NCBI GenBank assembly: GCA_937899265.1
Contig: CALBPV010000132.1
Location: 1 to 6,078 of the forward strand
Direction of reading: 5' to 3'
Length of the DNA: 6,078 bases
DNA from: an uncultured Bacteroidales bacterium
GTDB taxonomy: Bacteria; Bacteroidota; Bacteroidia; Bacteroidales; UBA3663
Position numbers and translations under genes: made by a program
Notes under the pieces: generated by a model
Seen by the model: only the letters and a program-made list of their open reading frames with translations
The model's database searches: none
What the model was told of the DNA's origin: nothing
Part shown: positions 1-6,078 of the stretch, piece by piece
How positions within the stretch are numbered: position 1 is the stretch's first letter
How the letters are laid out: each line of letters starts with the position of its first letter

Positions 1-1844
1 GCACCATAGACAGCGTGGCGGATTCTGCCGCCCCAGATGTCGAGATTGGCACCGTAATTCTCGTTGTTGTTGCCTGCTATCTTACCGCTCACATCGTTGC
101 CTCCATAGACCGACATGAGGTAGATGCGGCTGTTGGAAGCTGCATCAGAGAGGGAACCGACAGTGATATGCGTCTCGCCCGTGATGTCACCCATGAAGGC
201 TCCGCCGAAGATATTGAACGCCATGCCCGACAGGAAGTCCACATAGGAACCGGTGGTATAGGAACGGGTGTTGTCGGAGATGAGCTTGTCGCTCTCGTTG
301 AGCAACGAGTCACGCACACCCACCTTGCCATAGACACCACCGCCGTAGAGGTTGCGGAGCAGGGAATTGCCCTTGACGGTAACGTGGGTAGAACCATAGA
401 CAGCCCCCGAGAAACCTCCGCCGAAGACATCCAGAAACGAAATGTGTGGAAGCATGCGATTCACATCACTGTCGAACTCTCTGTTGTGGCCTCCGTTGGT
501 GAAATAGAGAGGAAGTTGCTCCTCAAGGTTCACATTCTCTTTGCAATCGAGCGTCACATAGGTGTCGCCCATCACAAGCGCGTTGTTGCCGTAGCCGCCG
601 CCGATGACGGAGAAGTTTTTTGCCATGAGGCGGTTGTACTCCCAGTGGTTGATTCGTGCCGAGTCGATGAAAGCCTTTGAGAAGAGCGACTTGTTGGCAA
701 TGACATAGGTATTGCCGTGGACGACAGAATAACGGCGCCCGCCTCCCACTATGTTGTAATTGCGACCGGCTGTCTCGAAGAAGTTGGATTCTTCATCCCA
801 AACGAATTCGCCGCCCCGTATGAAGAGATAGGTGTCGCCTTCGATGTCGGCTGAAGACGTGTATTGGGTGTTCTGCCCTGAGGAGAAAAGACCATTGCCG
901 CCGCCGTAGATGGAATTGCGGAAACGTCCGCCTTCGATGTCGATATGTGCGCACCCGTCGTCGTAGTCGGACAGAGCTCCCGACTTGAAGACATTGCCTG
1001 CCATGCCGCCTCCGTAGAGAGATTCATCGACAAGCGCATTGCCGCTCACGTGGATGTTCGACGAACCGTAAACGGCAGCCATGCGGTGGACATCGTTGAT
1101 GCCGGCACTGTCCTTGTTGGCACGATAGGGCACACCGCGTCCGGCACCATAGACACTCTCTATGACATGTCCGCCGGAGAGATCTATCCATACTTTGCCA
1201 TAGACGCAACCCAGACAACTTACGTTCTGCTCGCTGAGCTGTATGCCCGACGTGGTACGGCTGTATCCGGCATCGTCGAGATTGTCATAGTAAATCAGTG
1301 TGCCGCGCCCGCCGCCGAAGACATTGTGTTCGACGACCGCCTGGTCTTTCACCTGAACGAACACATTGCCGAAGACGGAGCCTGACTGGCTCGAAGCGTA
1401 ACTCGTAGGCAGAAGTCCGCTGTAGCCGTATCCGCCGCCATAGACTGAACCCCTGACGCGTGATGTGCCCATCAAATCAATGTGTATTTCGGTTTCGTTC
1501 AAATCAAGTGTTTCCGTTTCTCCGATTGAGACTTTGGGGAGACGGCCCTTGGCCTGGTCATAAGAGCCGTAAAGCACCTCCCCTCCCTTCATGTAGGGAA
1601 TATGGGGGTCGAAAGTGTGATATTTGTCCGTGCCGAGACCGACTACGCCGCCGGCACCGCCGCCGTAAACTTCTCCGTTGACTTTACCGTTGTACAGTTC
1701 GATAAAGATACGACCGTAGAAATAGGTCTGGCAGGAATCGACGAGTTCGTCTTCGGGGTGAATGGAGTGTCCGTTGCGGCCCAGGGAACTGCCGTAGAGT
1801 TCCGACACAGTACCTCCGCGAAGGTTGAAGATTACCTGTCCGAA
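1..1844 (-). repeat. Protein-level VYGGG repeat region within the giant ORF
   Basis: From residue 760 onward a degenerate motif recurs. In type A, a Y/F-G is followed 16-18 residues later by (V/L)(Y/F)G, with alternating hydrophobic residues and a central G/N between them. Paired aromatic positions are 760/776, 802/819, 917/935, 974/991, 1018/1036, 1242/1259 and 1356/1372. Further VYGGG-like hits without a clear partner lie at 894, 1072, 1233, 1305 and 1339. In type B, a hydrophobic-GG(G/A) is followed by G-x-T-(Y/H)-hydrophobic; the G-x-T glycines are residues 1136, 1185, 1243 and 1315, and 1095 has the G-x-T part alone. The alternating hydrophobic pattern with Gly at turns suggests stacked beta-strands (inference). 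The DNA itself is not tandemly repeated, so the repeats are old and diverged. Confidence 0.8.
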
Positions 1845-4121
1845 GTAGGAGTCGGCGGGGCGAAGGGAATTCTTGTTGCCCTCGCGAACGAAAGCCTCAC
1901 GACCGTAGCCGATGTTGCCGCTGATGACACGGCCCACACGGGAGGGTGCATTCACATCAATCGTGTCGGTGGCAAAACAGGAGCCGTCGGCCTGTCCTCC
2001 CACCAGGAGCGAGACATCGTTGGTGTAGTGTCCGGGGTTGGAGTTATTGGCCGTTTCGATGCGGATATAGGACCGAATCGGGTTGTCGGGCGCACCGGAA
2101 ACGTTGCCGGTATGGTCCAGATTCCGGCCGGAGCGGTCGCCGGCTACAATACGTCCGTAGTATCCCGAGTAGAAAATCATGCGATGGGGACGGCGTTTCA
2201 GCGAAGGAACGTCGTTGTTGTAATAACCGCCGAAAATCGAGATATTGGGCGAATGGATGCCGGGCTGGTTGCCTCGGGTGGCAGGCATGGGGTCGTAGCC
2301 TTCCATGCGGAGTCCGTCGCCCATGGTGAGATTGTGGTCTTGGGCATAGAGCACGAAGAGACGTCCGTCGAATTCGTCGCTGCCGTGAATCTGGAGCGAT
2401 TCGAAGCGTGTCTCGGCATCAATCACATTACACTCGCTTATCATCTTGAGGCGTCCGTTGCAGATGTTGCCGTAAAGACCCGTGAGGGTTGCGGGTTTGT
2501 CTTTCTTGAAGTAATTGGCGTTGCGATGTTCCTGATACTGGTCATGATGGGTATTGAAGACGGCCTCGTCGTAGTCGCCCATTATGACAATCATGTTGTT
2601 CCAGTAATTGCCTCCGTCGGCCTCGGATTTGAGCAGTTCGTAGGCTCGGCGGAGAGTTTTGACAGCCGTCTCGGGCGTTTTGCCGTCATTGGCATCGTTG
2701 CCCTCGGCATATTCCTGTCCATTGAGGGTGTACTGCTGTGCCTCTCTGCCGGTGATGGCGTGAGGTGCCACATAGACGGGATTGTAGAACGAATGATAGG
2801 TGGCGATGATGCAGTTGGGGTTGCGACGATGGCGGGCTACAATGTGGTAGCAATGGGTGCTGTCGGCTCCCGTGAGAGTCTGGCTGGTGCCGAATACCTT
2901 GTGCTCCCGGTCCATGTCGTGCCACGAGAAACTGAAATCGTGCGAGATGTCCTCTTTGTTTTTGGAAAGAACGGAGGCTGTGAGGTTGTAGTTTTTGCCC
3001 GAACGCCTGATATTGGTGATGACCACCTGCAGCGGTTCGGCCTCGATATTGATGGTCGCATTGGCAACCACCTCTTTGCCGTCGAGTTGCTCGACGGAGA
3101 GCGTGCTTTCCGAGATGTTGTGGGGAATGGTCACTTTATAGCTGTGTTCGGCCAGTTCCTCTCCGTTGAATTTCCAATTGTATTTGTGTTTCTTTTCGCT
3201 GTTGTCTGACAGGCTGACATGATATTCGGTATGGCTGTCTTTGACGATATTGAGTGCGATGTCGCTCTTTTTCAAAGCCCGTCCGATGGCGGCTTCGTCG
3301 CTGATGCGACCCTGATGTTTCTCGACGTGGAAGGTCAGACTCTGTTCCCAAATGCCGGCTTCCAACTTGCTCATATCGCCGGAGCAGTTTATCATCTGGC
3401 CTTCAAGAGGGGAATAATTTTCGACAAAGACCTGAGGACTGGGCTCAAAGGCTCCGACGATGGCACCGATGGAAACAAACTCTATTTTTTTGTTGTTTTT
3501 TTCTTTGGTGCAATTGTTGATGACCTTCATGTTCCTGACCGTACAGTTGCGAATCGTGGCGTTGGGATACACTGTGCCCACAAGGCCGCCGATGATGAGG
3601 TCGGCTCCCATCTCGGTGTCGCTTTGTTCGTGCACGAAGGTAATGTTCTCAATGTGAAGATTGTTGATTTCGGCCTTGCTGGAGGCATCGCCGCCTAAGG
3701 AAGGAAAGAGAGCCAAACGCTGGGGCAGACGCGAATGAAGCACCTGGATGTTGATGTTTTTGACAACGTGTCCGTCTCCATCGAAGTGACCCACGAAGGA
3801 AGTTGAGCCTTTGAAATTGGGGAAACTCCAGTCGATGTTGTTGAGATCGACATCACAGGCAAGTTTGTAGTACGCTGTACCTACAGATGTCGTATTGTCG
3901 TATTTGGCGAGTACATAAGCGAACTCTTCGGCCGACTTGATGATAATGGGGTCGTCTTTCGTGCCGAGTTTCCAATCCTGAGGCTTTTCGAGCGTTCCGT
4001 CCCAGGTGTCAACCTCGGGGCTTGCATACATCACGGCAGCCAACCCGCCCAATGCAATCAGGGCAGCAAGAGCCAATGTCTTGAATTTCGTACCAATCTT
4101 TTTATGAAACAGGGTCATCAT
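1..4121 (-). CDS. Giant exported GLUG / VYGGG-repeat protein (C-terminus outside window)
   Basis: A single frame of 1373 codons starts at ATG 4121 and has no stop down to the left edge. An in-frame TAA at 4148-4146 lies just upstream. A second ATG at 4118 is an equally possible start (MMTLFHKK). Order of parts: signal peptide (1-33); a GLUG-type region (about 45-240) with YYKLACDVDL at 84-93, FVGHFDGDGHVVKNINI at 109-125 and IIGGLVG at 176-182; an Ig-like or PKD-like region (about 290-430) with W316 and a W400...C424 pair; a DUF1565-like segment (about 468-510) with GNDANDGKTPETAVKTL; then degenerate (V/I/L)(Y/F)GGG repeats from about 760 to the edge. GLUG and DUF1565-like segments are typical of parallel beta-helix proteins, so a long fibrous or solenoid extracellular protein is inferred. 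Surface location is likely, but the C-terminal sorting or anchoring domain is not visible. Adhesion is only a guess. No enzyme active site was recognised. Confidence 0.93.
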   Translation of the reverse strand, partial: MMTLFHKKIGTKFKTLALAALIALGGLAAVMYASPEVDTWDGTLEKPQDWKLGTKDDPIIIKSAEEFAYVLAKYDNTTSVGTAYYKLACDVDLNNIDWSFPNFKGSTSFVGHFDGDGHVVKNINIQVLHSRLPQRLALFPSLGGDASSKAEINNLHIENITFVHEQSDTEMGADLIIGGLVGTVYPNATIRNCTVRNMKVINNCTKEKNNKKIEFVSIGAIVGAFEPSPQVFVENYSPLEGQMINCSGDMSKLEAGIWEQSLTFHVEKHQGRISDEAAIGRALKKSDIALNIVKDSHTEYHVSLSDNSEKKHKYNWKFNGEELAEHSYKVTIPHNISESTLSVEQLDGKEVVANATINIEAEPLQVVITNIRRSGKNYNLTASVLSKNKEDISHDFSFSWHDMDREHKVFGTSQTLTGADSTHCYHIVARHRRNPNCIIATYHSFYNPVYVAPHAITGREAQQYTLNGQEYAEGNDANDGKTPETAVKTLRRAYELLKSEADGGNYWNNMIVIMGDYDEAVFNTHHDQYQEHRNANYFKKDKPATLTGLYGNICNGRLKMISECNVIDAETRFESLQIHGSDEFDGRLFVLYAQDHNLTMGDGLRMEGYDPMPATRGNQPGIHSPNISIFGGYYNNDVPSLKRRPHRMIFYSGYYGRIVAGDRSGRNLDHTGNVSGAPDNPIRSYIRIETANNSNPGHYTNDVSLLVGGQADGSCFATDTIDVNAPSRVGRVISGNIGYGREAFVREGNKNSLRPADSYFGQVIFNLRGGTVSELYGSSLGRNGHSIHPEDELVDSCQTYFYGRIFIELYNGKVNGEVYGGGAGGVVGLGTDKYHTFDPHIPYMKGGEVLYGSYDQAKGRLPKVSIGETETLDLNETEIHIDLMGTSRVRGSVYGGGYGYSGLLPTSYASSQSGSVFGNVFVQVKDQAVVEHNVFGGGRGTLIYYDNLDDAGYSRTTSGIQLSEQNVSCLGCVYGKVWIDLSGGHVIESVYGAGRGVPYRANKDSAGINDVHRMAAVYGSSNIHVSGNALVDESLYGGGMAGNVFKSGALSDYDDGCAHIDIEGGRFRNSIYGGGNGLFSSGQNTQYTSSADIEGDTYLFIRGGEFVWDEESNFFETAGRNYNIVGGGRRYSVVHGNTYVIANKSLFSKAFIDSARINHWEYNRLMAKNFSVIGGGYGNNALVMGDTYVTLDCKENVNLEEQLPLYFTNGGHNREFDSDVNRMLPHISFLDVFGGGFSGAVYGSTHVTVKGNSLLRNLYGGGVYGKVGVRDSLLNESDKLISDNTRSYTTGSYVDFLSGMAFNIFGGAFMGDITGETHITVGSLSDAASNSRIYLMSVYGGNDVSGKIAGNNNENYGANLDIWGGRIRHAVYG
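3485..3502 (-). repeat. Paired A7 homopolymer tracts in coding sequence
   Basis: On the coding strand there are two runs of seven A (3502-3496 and 3491-3485) separated by four bases. They encode the lysine/asparagine-rich stretch around residues 206-213 of the repeat protein. Slippage in either tract would shift the frame about 15% of the way into the visible part. Whether this happens is unknown; the frame is intact here. Confidence 0.6.
4023..4121 (-). other. Predicted signal peptide of the repeat protein
   Basis: Residues 1-33 have a basic n-region (HKKIGTKFK), a hydrophobic core (TLALAALIALGGLAAV) and a plausible signal peptidase I site after MYA at residue 33, before SPEVDTW. No Cys follows the core, so a lipoprotein is not indicated. 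Export by the Sec pathway to the periplasm is expected; any further step to the surface depends on the unseen C-terminus. Confidence 0.85.
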
Positions 4122-4157
4122 ATTTTGTGACGGATTAATATCTGTTTATTTCAATTT

Positions 4158-4169
4158 CGCGTATTCGCG
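4158..4169 (-). other. Small possible hairpin in the leader of the repeat-protein mRNA
   Basis: CGCG (4158-4161), a four-base loop, then CGCG (4166-4169), within the predicted 5' leader of about 70 nt. A neighbouring 10-bp palindrome TATGCGCATA lies at 4178-4187. Both stand out as GC-rich blocks in AT-rich surroundings. They could form weak, competing structures; there is no known riboswitch or leader peptide here. Confidence 0.25.
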
Positions 4170-4195
4170 CGCTTATATATGCGCATAAATCGGGA

Positions 4196-4216
4196 CAAAA
4201 ATACTGATAATTTTTG
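4196..4216. promoter_or_regulatory. Inverted repeat over the -7 element of the minus promoter
   Basis: Perfect 7-bp arms CAAAAAT (4196-4202) and ATTTTTG (4210-4216) flank a 7-base spacer, for 21 bp in total. The left arm covers the -7 element of the minus-strand promoter. It could be an operator. The surroundings are AT-rich, so chance occurrence is a real possibility. Confidence 0.3.
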
Positions 4217-4227
4217 AAATGACCAAA
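4196..4227 (-). promoter_or_regulatory. Bacteroidetes-type promoter for the repeat-protein gene
   Basis: On the minus strand, TTTG (4227-4224) is followed after exactly 20 bases by TATTTTTG (4203-4196). This matches the Bacteroidetes primary sigma consensus (TTTG at -33, TAnnTTTG at -7, spacing 19-21). Transcription would begin near 4190, giving a leader of about 70 nt before the ATG at 4121. Both elements overlap inverted repeats, which suggests possible regulator binding. Confidence 0.7.
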
Positions 4228-4237
4228 AAAACGGTCA
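4220..4237. promoter_or_regulatory. Inverted repeat TGACC-N8-GGTCA over the -33 element
   Basis: Perfect 5-bp arms TGACC (4220-4224) and GGTCA (4233-4237) flank an A-rich 8-base spacer. The -33 TTTG of the minus promoter (4224-4227) lies inside the site. The GC-containing arms in an AT-rich region make it a better operator candidate than the neighbouring repeat. A related TGACGG occurs at 4251-4256. No regulator gene is present in the window. Confidence 0.35.
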
Positions 4238-4283
4238 ATAAAAACTCATTTGACGGCAAAAATAATAAAAAATTATCCAAAAG

Positions 4284-4315
4284 TTTGTTTTTTTGAGATT
4301 TTTTTTGTAACTTTG
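4284..4315 (+). promoter_or_regulatory. Bacteroidetes-type promoter for the MATE-dnaE operon
   Basis: TTTG (4284-4287), a 20-base spacer, then TAACTTTG (4308-4315) matches the Bacteroidetes consensus at both elements and in spacing. Transcription would start near 4322, leaving only about 14 nt of leader before the ATG at 4336, with no Shine-Dalgarno sequence. The spacer consists almost entirely of a T7 run (4288-4294) and a T8 run (4299-4306). Confidence 0.78.
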
Positions 4316-4335
4316 CGACCAACTTTTGATGTATT

Positions 4336-5718
4336 ATGGAAGAAGAAAATCTGAATAACAAATACAGCGACGCCCGCTCCTTCGATTTGGCCACCAAGCC
4401 TGTGGGGAAGCTGTTGCTCGAATATGCCACACCGTCTATCATTGCGATGTCGGCATCGTCTATCTACAATCTCTGTGATTCGATTTTCATCGGTCACGGA
4501 GCAGGCCCGTTGGCCATTGCCGGACTGGCACTCACATTTCCGCTCATGAACATCTCGTCGGCCTTTGGTGCCATGATGGGTGTGGGCTCGGGAGCACTGG
4601 CTTCCATTCGCATGGGCGAGAACAACCAGAAGGCGGCACTCATTGTCTTCGGCAATATGCTGAGGATGAATGTCACGGTGGGACTGATTATCACCGTGCT
4701 GGGTCTCCTCTTTCTCGACCCGATGCTTCGGCTTTTCGGGGCCTCGGAGAATACGCTGCCTTATGCACGTGAGTACATGCAGATTATCCTCTTGGGCAAT
4801 GTGATTACACACACGTTCCTCGGGATGAACGACCAATTGCGTTCCACCGGACACCCCAAGAAGGCGATGACCGCCCAATTGATTGCTGTCGTGGCCAATA
4901 TCCTGCTCGATGCCCTCTTCATCTTCGGCTTCGGCTGGGGAATGCGCGGGGCGGCGCTGGCTACGGTGCTCGGACAATTGTTGGCTTTTGCGTATGAGAT
5001 ACTTCATTTTCGCAACCATACGAACTTTGTTCATTTTTCGAAGTTCGGACTGATTTTCAACGGCAAGGTAATCCGCGAGATTATCTCTATCGGTATGAGT
5101 CCTTTCTTCATCAATGTGTGCGGCTGTATCATAGTGATTTTTATCAACCGTGCCCTTATGGAGCAAGGCGGTGCCGACGGCGATCGCTGCGTGGGTGTCT
5201 ATGGCATCGTGAACCGCATTTCACAGCTTGCATTTCTCATGGCGCTCGGCTTTTCGCAGGGGCTGCGTCCCATTGTCGGATTCAATTTGGGTGCCCGCCT
5301 CTACAACCGCGTCTCCTCGGCCTTGTGGCAAGCCTATGGCTGGGCCACGGGCATCATGGCTGTCGGTTACTTGTTCATTGCTCTCTTTCCCCGTCAGCTG
5401 GCCATGATGTTCACCACAGATGTCGCCATGCTGGATGCCAGTGTCCCGGCTCTTCGCATCATGTTGATGGCATTCCCCGTTGTGGGCGGACAAATCATCA
5501 TCACATCTTTCTTCCAGTCGGTGCGTGAGGCCAAAACAGCTGTCTTCCTTTCTACTACCCGACAACTGCTTTTCCTCCTTCCGCTGCTCCTCATTCTTCC
5601 GCCTCACTATGGCGTCAACGGTGTGTGGTGGACTCATCCCATTGCCGATGTGTTGTCGGCTCTGATATCCAATTGGCTGCTCGTCCGTTACATCAACAAA
5701 ATGAAAAAAACAGTATAA
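4336..5718 (+). CDS. MATE-family multidrug/cation efflux transporter
   Basis: This complete 460-residue protein has the length and hydrophobic profile of a 12-helix MATE (multi antimicrobial extrusion) inner-membrane antiporter, which exports organic cations or drugs in exchange for Na+ or H+. Family marks: TM1 with P33 in ATPSI, D48 and IFIGHG (50-55); LRSTGHP (168-174) at the loop after TM4; NILLDALFIFG (188-198) followed by GWGMRGAALATVLGQ (200-214); and the second-half repeat signature SQGLRPIVGFNLGA (307-320). The N-terminus is short, charged and cytosolic (about 20 residues); the C-terminus is basic (INKMKKTV). The substrate cannot be read from the sequence. Overall it most resembles the MepA/NorM-like COG0534 group. 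The start at 4336 fits the promoter just upstream; the ATG at 4329 is out of frame and soon hits a stop. It is followed with no gap by dnaE. Confidence 0.96.
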   Translation: MEEENLNNKYSDARSFDLATKPVGKLLLEYATPSIIAMSASSIYNLCDSIFIGHGAGPLAIAGLALTFPLMNISSAFGAMMGVGSGALASIRMGENNQKAALIVFGNMLRMNVTVGLIITVLGLLFLDPMLRLFGASENTLPYAREYMQIILLGNVITHTFLGMNDQLRSTGHPKKAMTAQLIAVVANILLDALFIFGFGWGMRGAALATVLGQLLAFAYEILHFRNHTNFVHFSKFGLIFNGKVIREIISIGMSPFFINVCGCIIVIFINRALMEQGGADGDRCVGVYGIVNRISQLAFLMALGFSQGLRPIVGFNLGARLYNRVSSALWQAYGWATGIMAVGYLFIALFPRQLAMMFTTDVAMLDASVPALRIMLMAFPVVGGQIIITSFFQSVREAKTAVFLSTTRQLLFLLPLLLILPPHYGVNGVWWTHPIADVLSALISNWLLVRYINKMKKTV

Positions 5719-6078
5719 ATGGAACCGTTTGCCCATCTTCATGTCCATACCCAATATTCCATTTTGGACGGACAATGCAATATCGCCAAAATCTTCAACA
5801 AAGCCGCTGCCGACGGTATGCCCGGAATGGCTGTTACCGACCACGGTAACATGTTCGGTATCAAGGAGTTTTTCGATGTTGCCAAATCCAAAAACAAAAG
5901 TCTCGAGAAGGAAGGCAAGCCCCGCTGCAAACCCATTTTCGGCTGCGAAGTTTATTGTGCACGTCGCAGCCACACCCGGCGTGAGGCAAAAATCGACATG
6001 AGCGGCTGGCATCTCATCCTCTTGGCCAAGAACCAAACCGGGTACCACAATCTTGTAAAGCTCGTTTCCAAAGGCTGG
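5719..6078 (+). CDS. dnaE: DNA polymerase III alpha subunit, N-terminal PHP domain (partial)
   Basis: Only the first 120 codons are present; the gene runs off the right edge. DnaE is the replicative polymerase catalytic subunit. The visible part is the PHP (polymerase and histidinol phosphatase) domain: HLHVHTQYSILDG (6-18) with metal-ligand histidines H8 and H10, AVTDHGNMFG (38-47) with D41 and H42, GCEVY (75-79) with E77, and GWHLILLAKN (96-105) leading into GYHNLVKLVSKGW (108-120). This matches the start of bacterial DnaE and is close to the Bacteroidetes form, though the linker between the DHGN and CE motifs (about residues 55-70) is short compared with the longer charged insertion I recall in Bacteroides homologues. 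The ATG directly abuts the transporter's TAA (TAAATG), so translation probably depends on coupling or on the A-rich sequence before it. No separate promoter was seen. Confidence 0.96.
   Translation, partial: MEPFAHLHVHTQYSILDGQCNIAKIFNKAAADGMPGMAVTDHGNMFGIKEFFDVAKSKNKSLEKEGKPRCKPIFGCEVYCARRSHTRREAKIDMSGWHLILLAKNQTGYHNLVKLVSKGW

Noticed and set aside
1..1844. Tandem DNA repeats or a CRISPR-like array suggested by recurring gccgccgta / accata words
   Set aside because: The words are codons for Tyr-Gly-Gly on the minus strand. Spacing is irregular, the flanking DNA differs, and the reading frame is continuous.
1602..3209. A 535-codon plus-strand open frame, with similar ones at 15-680, 945-1385 and 3219-3698
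   Set aside because: All are in exact reverse register with the minus-strand gene. They stay open because that gene rarely uses TTA, CTA or TCA codons. Their translations lack domain features, while the minus frame has a signal peptide, motifs and a promoter.
1..4121. Possible pseudogene or frameshifted gene, since the long minus frame is broken into many short overlapping frames on other registers
   Set aside because: Reading every codon from 4121 to 3 gave no stop and consistent motifs at both ends, so the frame is intact.
4262..4276. Inverted repeat ATAAT-N5-ATTAT between the two promoters
   Set aside because: It is made only of A and T in a very AT-rich stretch, so it is expected by chance; it overlaps no promoter element.
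4273..5166. A 297-codon minus-strand open frame opposite the MATE gene, and another at 5221-6048 across MATE and dnaE
   Set aside because: Both mirror the codon register of the plus-strand genes. The products are rich in His, Glu and Arg with no known fold, and the second spans two unrelated well-supported genes.
5690..5730. Search for a terminator between the MATE gene and dnaE
   Set aside because: There is no spacer and no GC-rich hairpin followed by a T run, so the two genes are taken as one operon.
1..6078. tRNA, rRNA, insertion sequence ends, attachment sites
   Set aside because: No transposase or integrase coding, terminal repeats or RNA gene sequences were seen, and nearly all bases are covered by the three genes.

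Overview
The window looks like chromosomal DNA from a Bacteroidales bacterium, plausibly of the Prevotella group. The clues are two promoters of the Bacteroidetes type (TTTG, 20 bp, TAnnTTTG), the absence of Shine-Dalgarno sequences, a DnaE N-terminus of the Bacteroidetes kind, and a giant secreted protein with GLUG-like and VYGGG motifs of the sort common in that phylum. The genus is inferred, not proven.

Layout. Positions 1-4121 on the minus strand are one uninterrupted reading frame of 1373 codons. It starts at 4121 and runs off the left edge with no stop, so the C-terminus is missing. It encodes a signal peptide, a GLUG-type beta-helical region, an Ig-like region, a short DUF1565-like segment, and then more than 600 residues of degenerate repeats built around (V/I/L)(Y/F)GGG. 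I read every codon of this frame and found no stop or frameshift. Positions 4122-4335 are an AT-rich divergent intergenic region with one promoter facing each way and two inverted repeats sitting on the minus-strand promoter. Positions 4336-5718 on the plus strand encode a complete MATE-family efflux transporter of 460 residues. Its TAA is followed with no gap by the ATG of dnaE (5719 to beyond 6078), of which only the first 120 codons, part of the PHP domain, are present.

How it fits together. The MATE transporter and dnaE appear to form an operon from the promoter at 4284-4315, with the polymerase cistron read directly after the transporter's stop codon and in the same frame. The repeat protein is a separate, divergent transcription unit. 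It is predicted to be exported and probably sits on the cell surface or outside the cell; its function is unknown. It is the least understood item here. All long open frames opposite these three genes are mirror frames in exact codon register and are not annotated.
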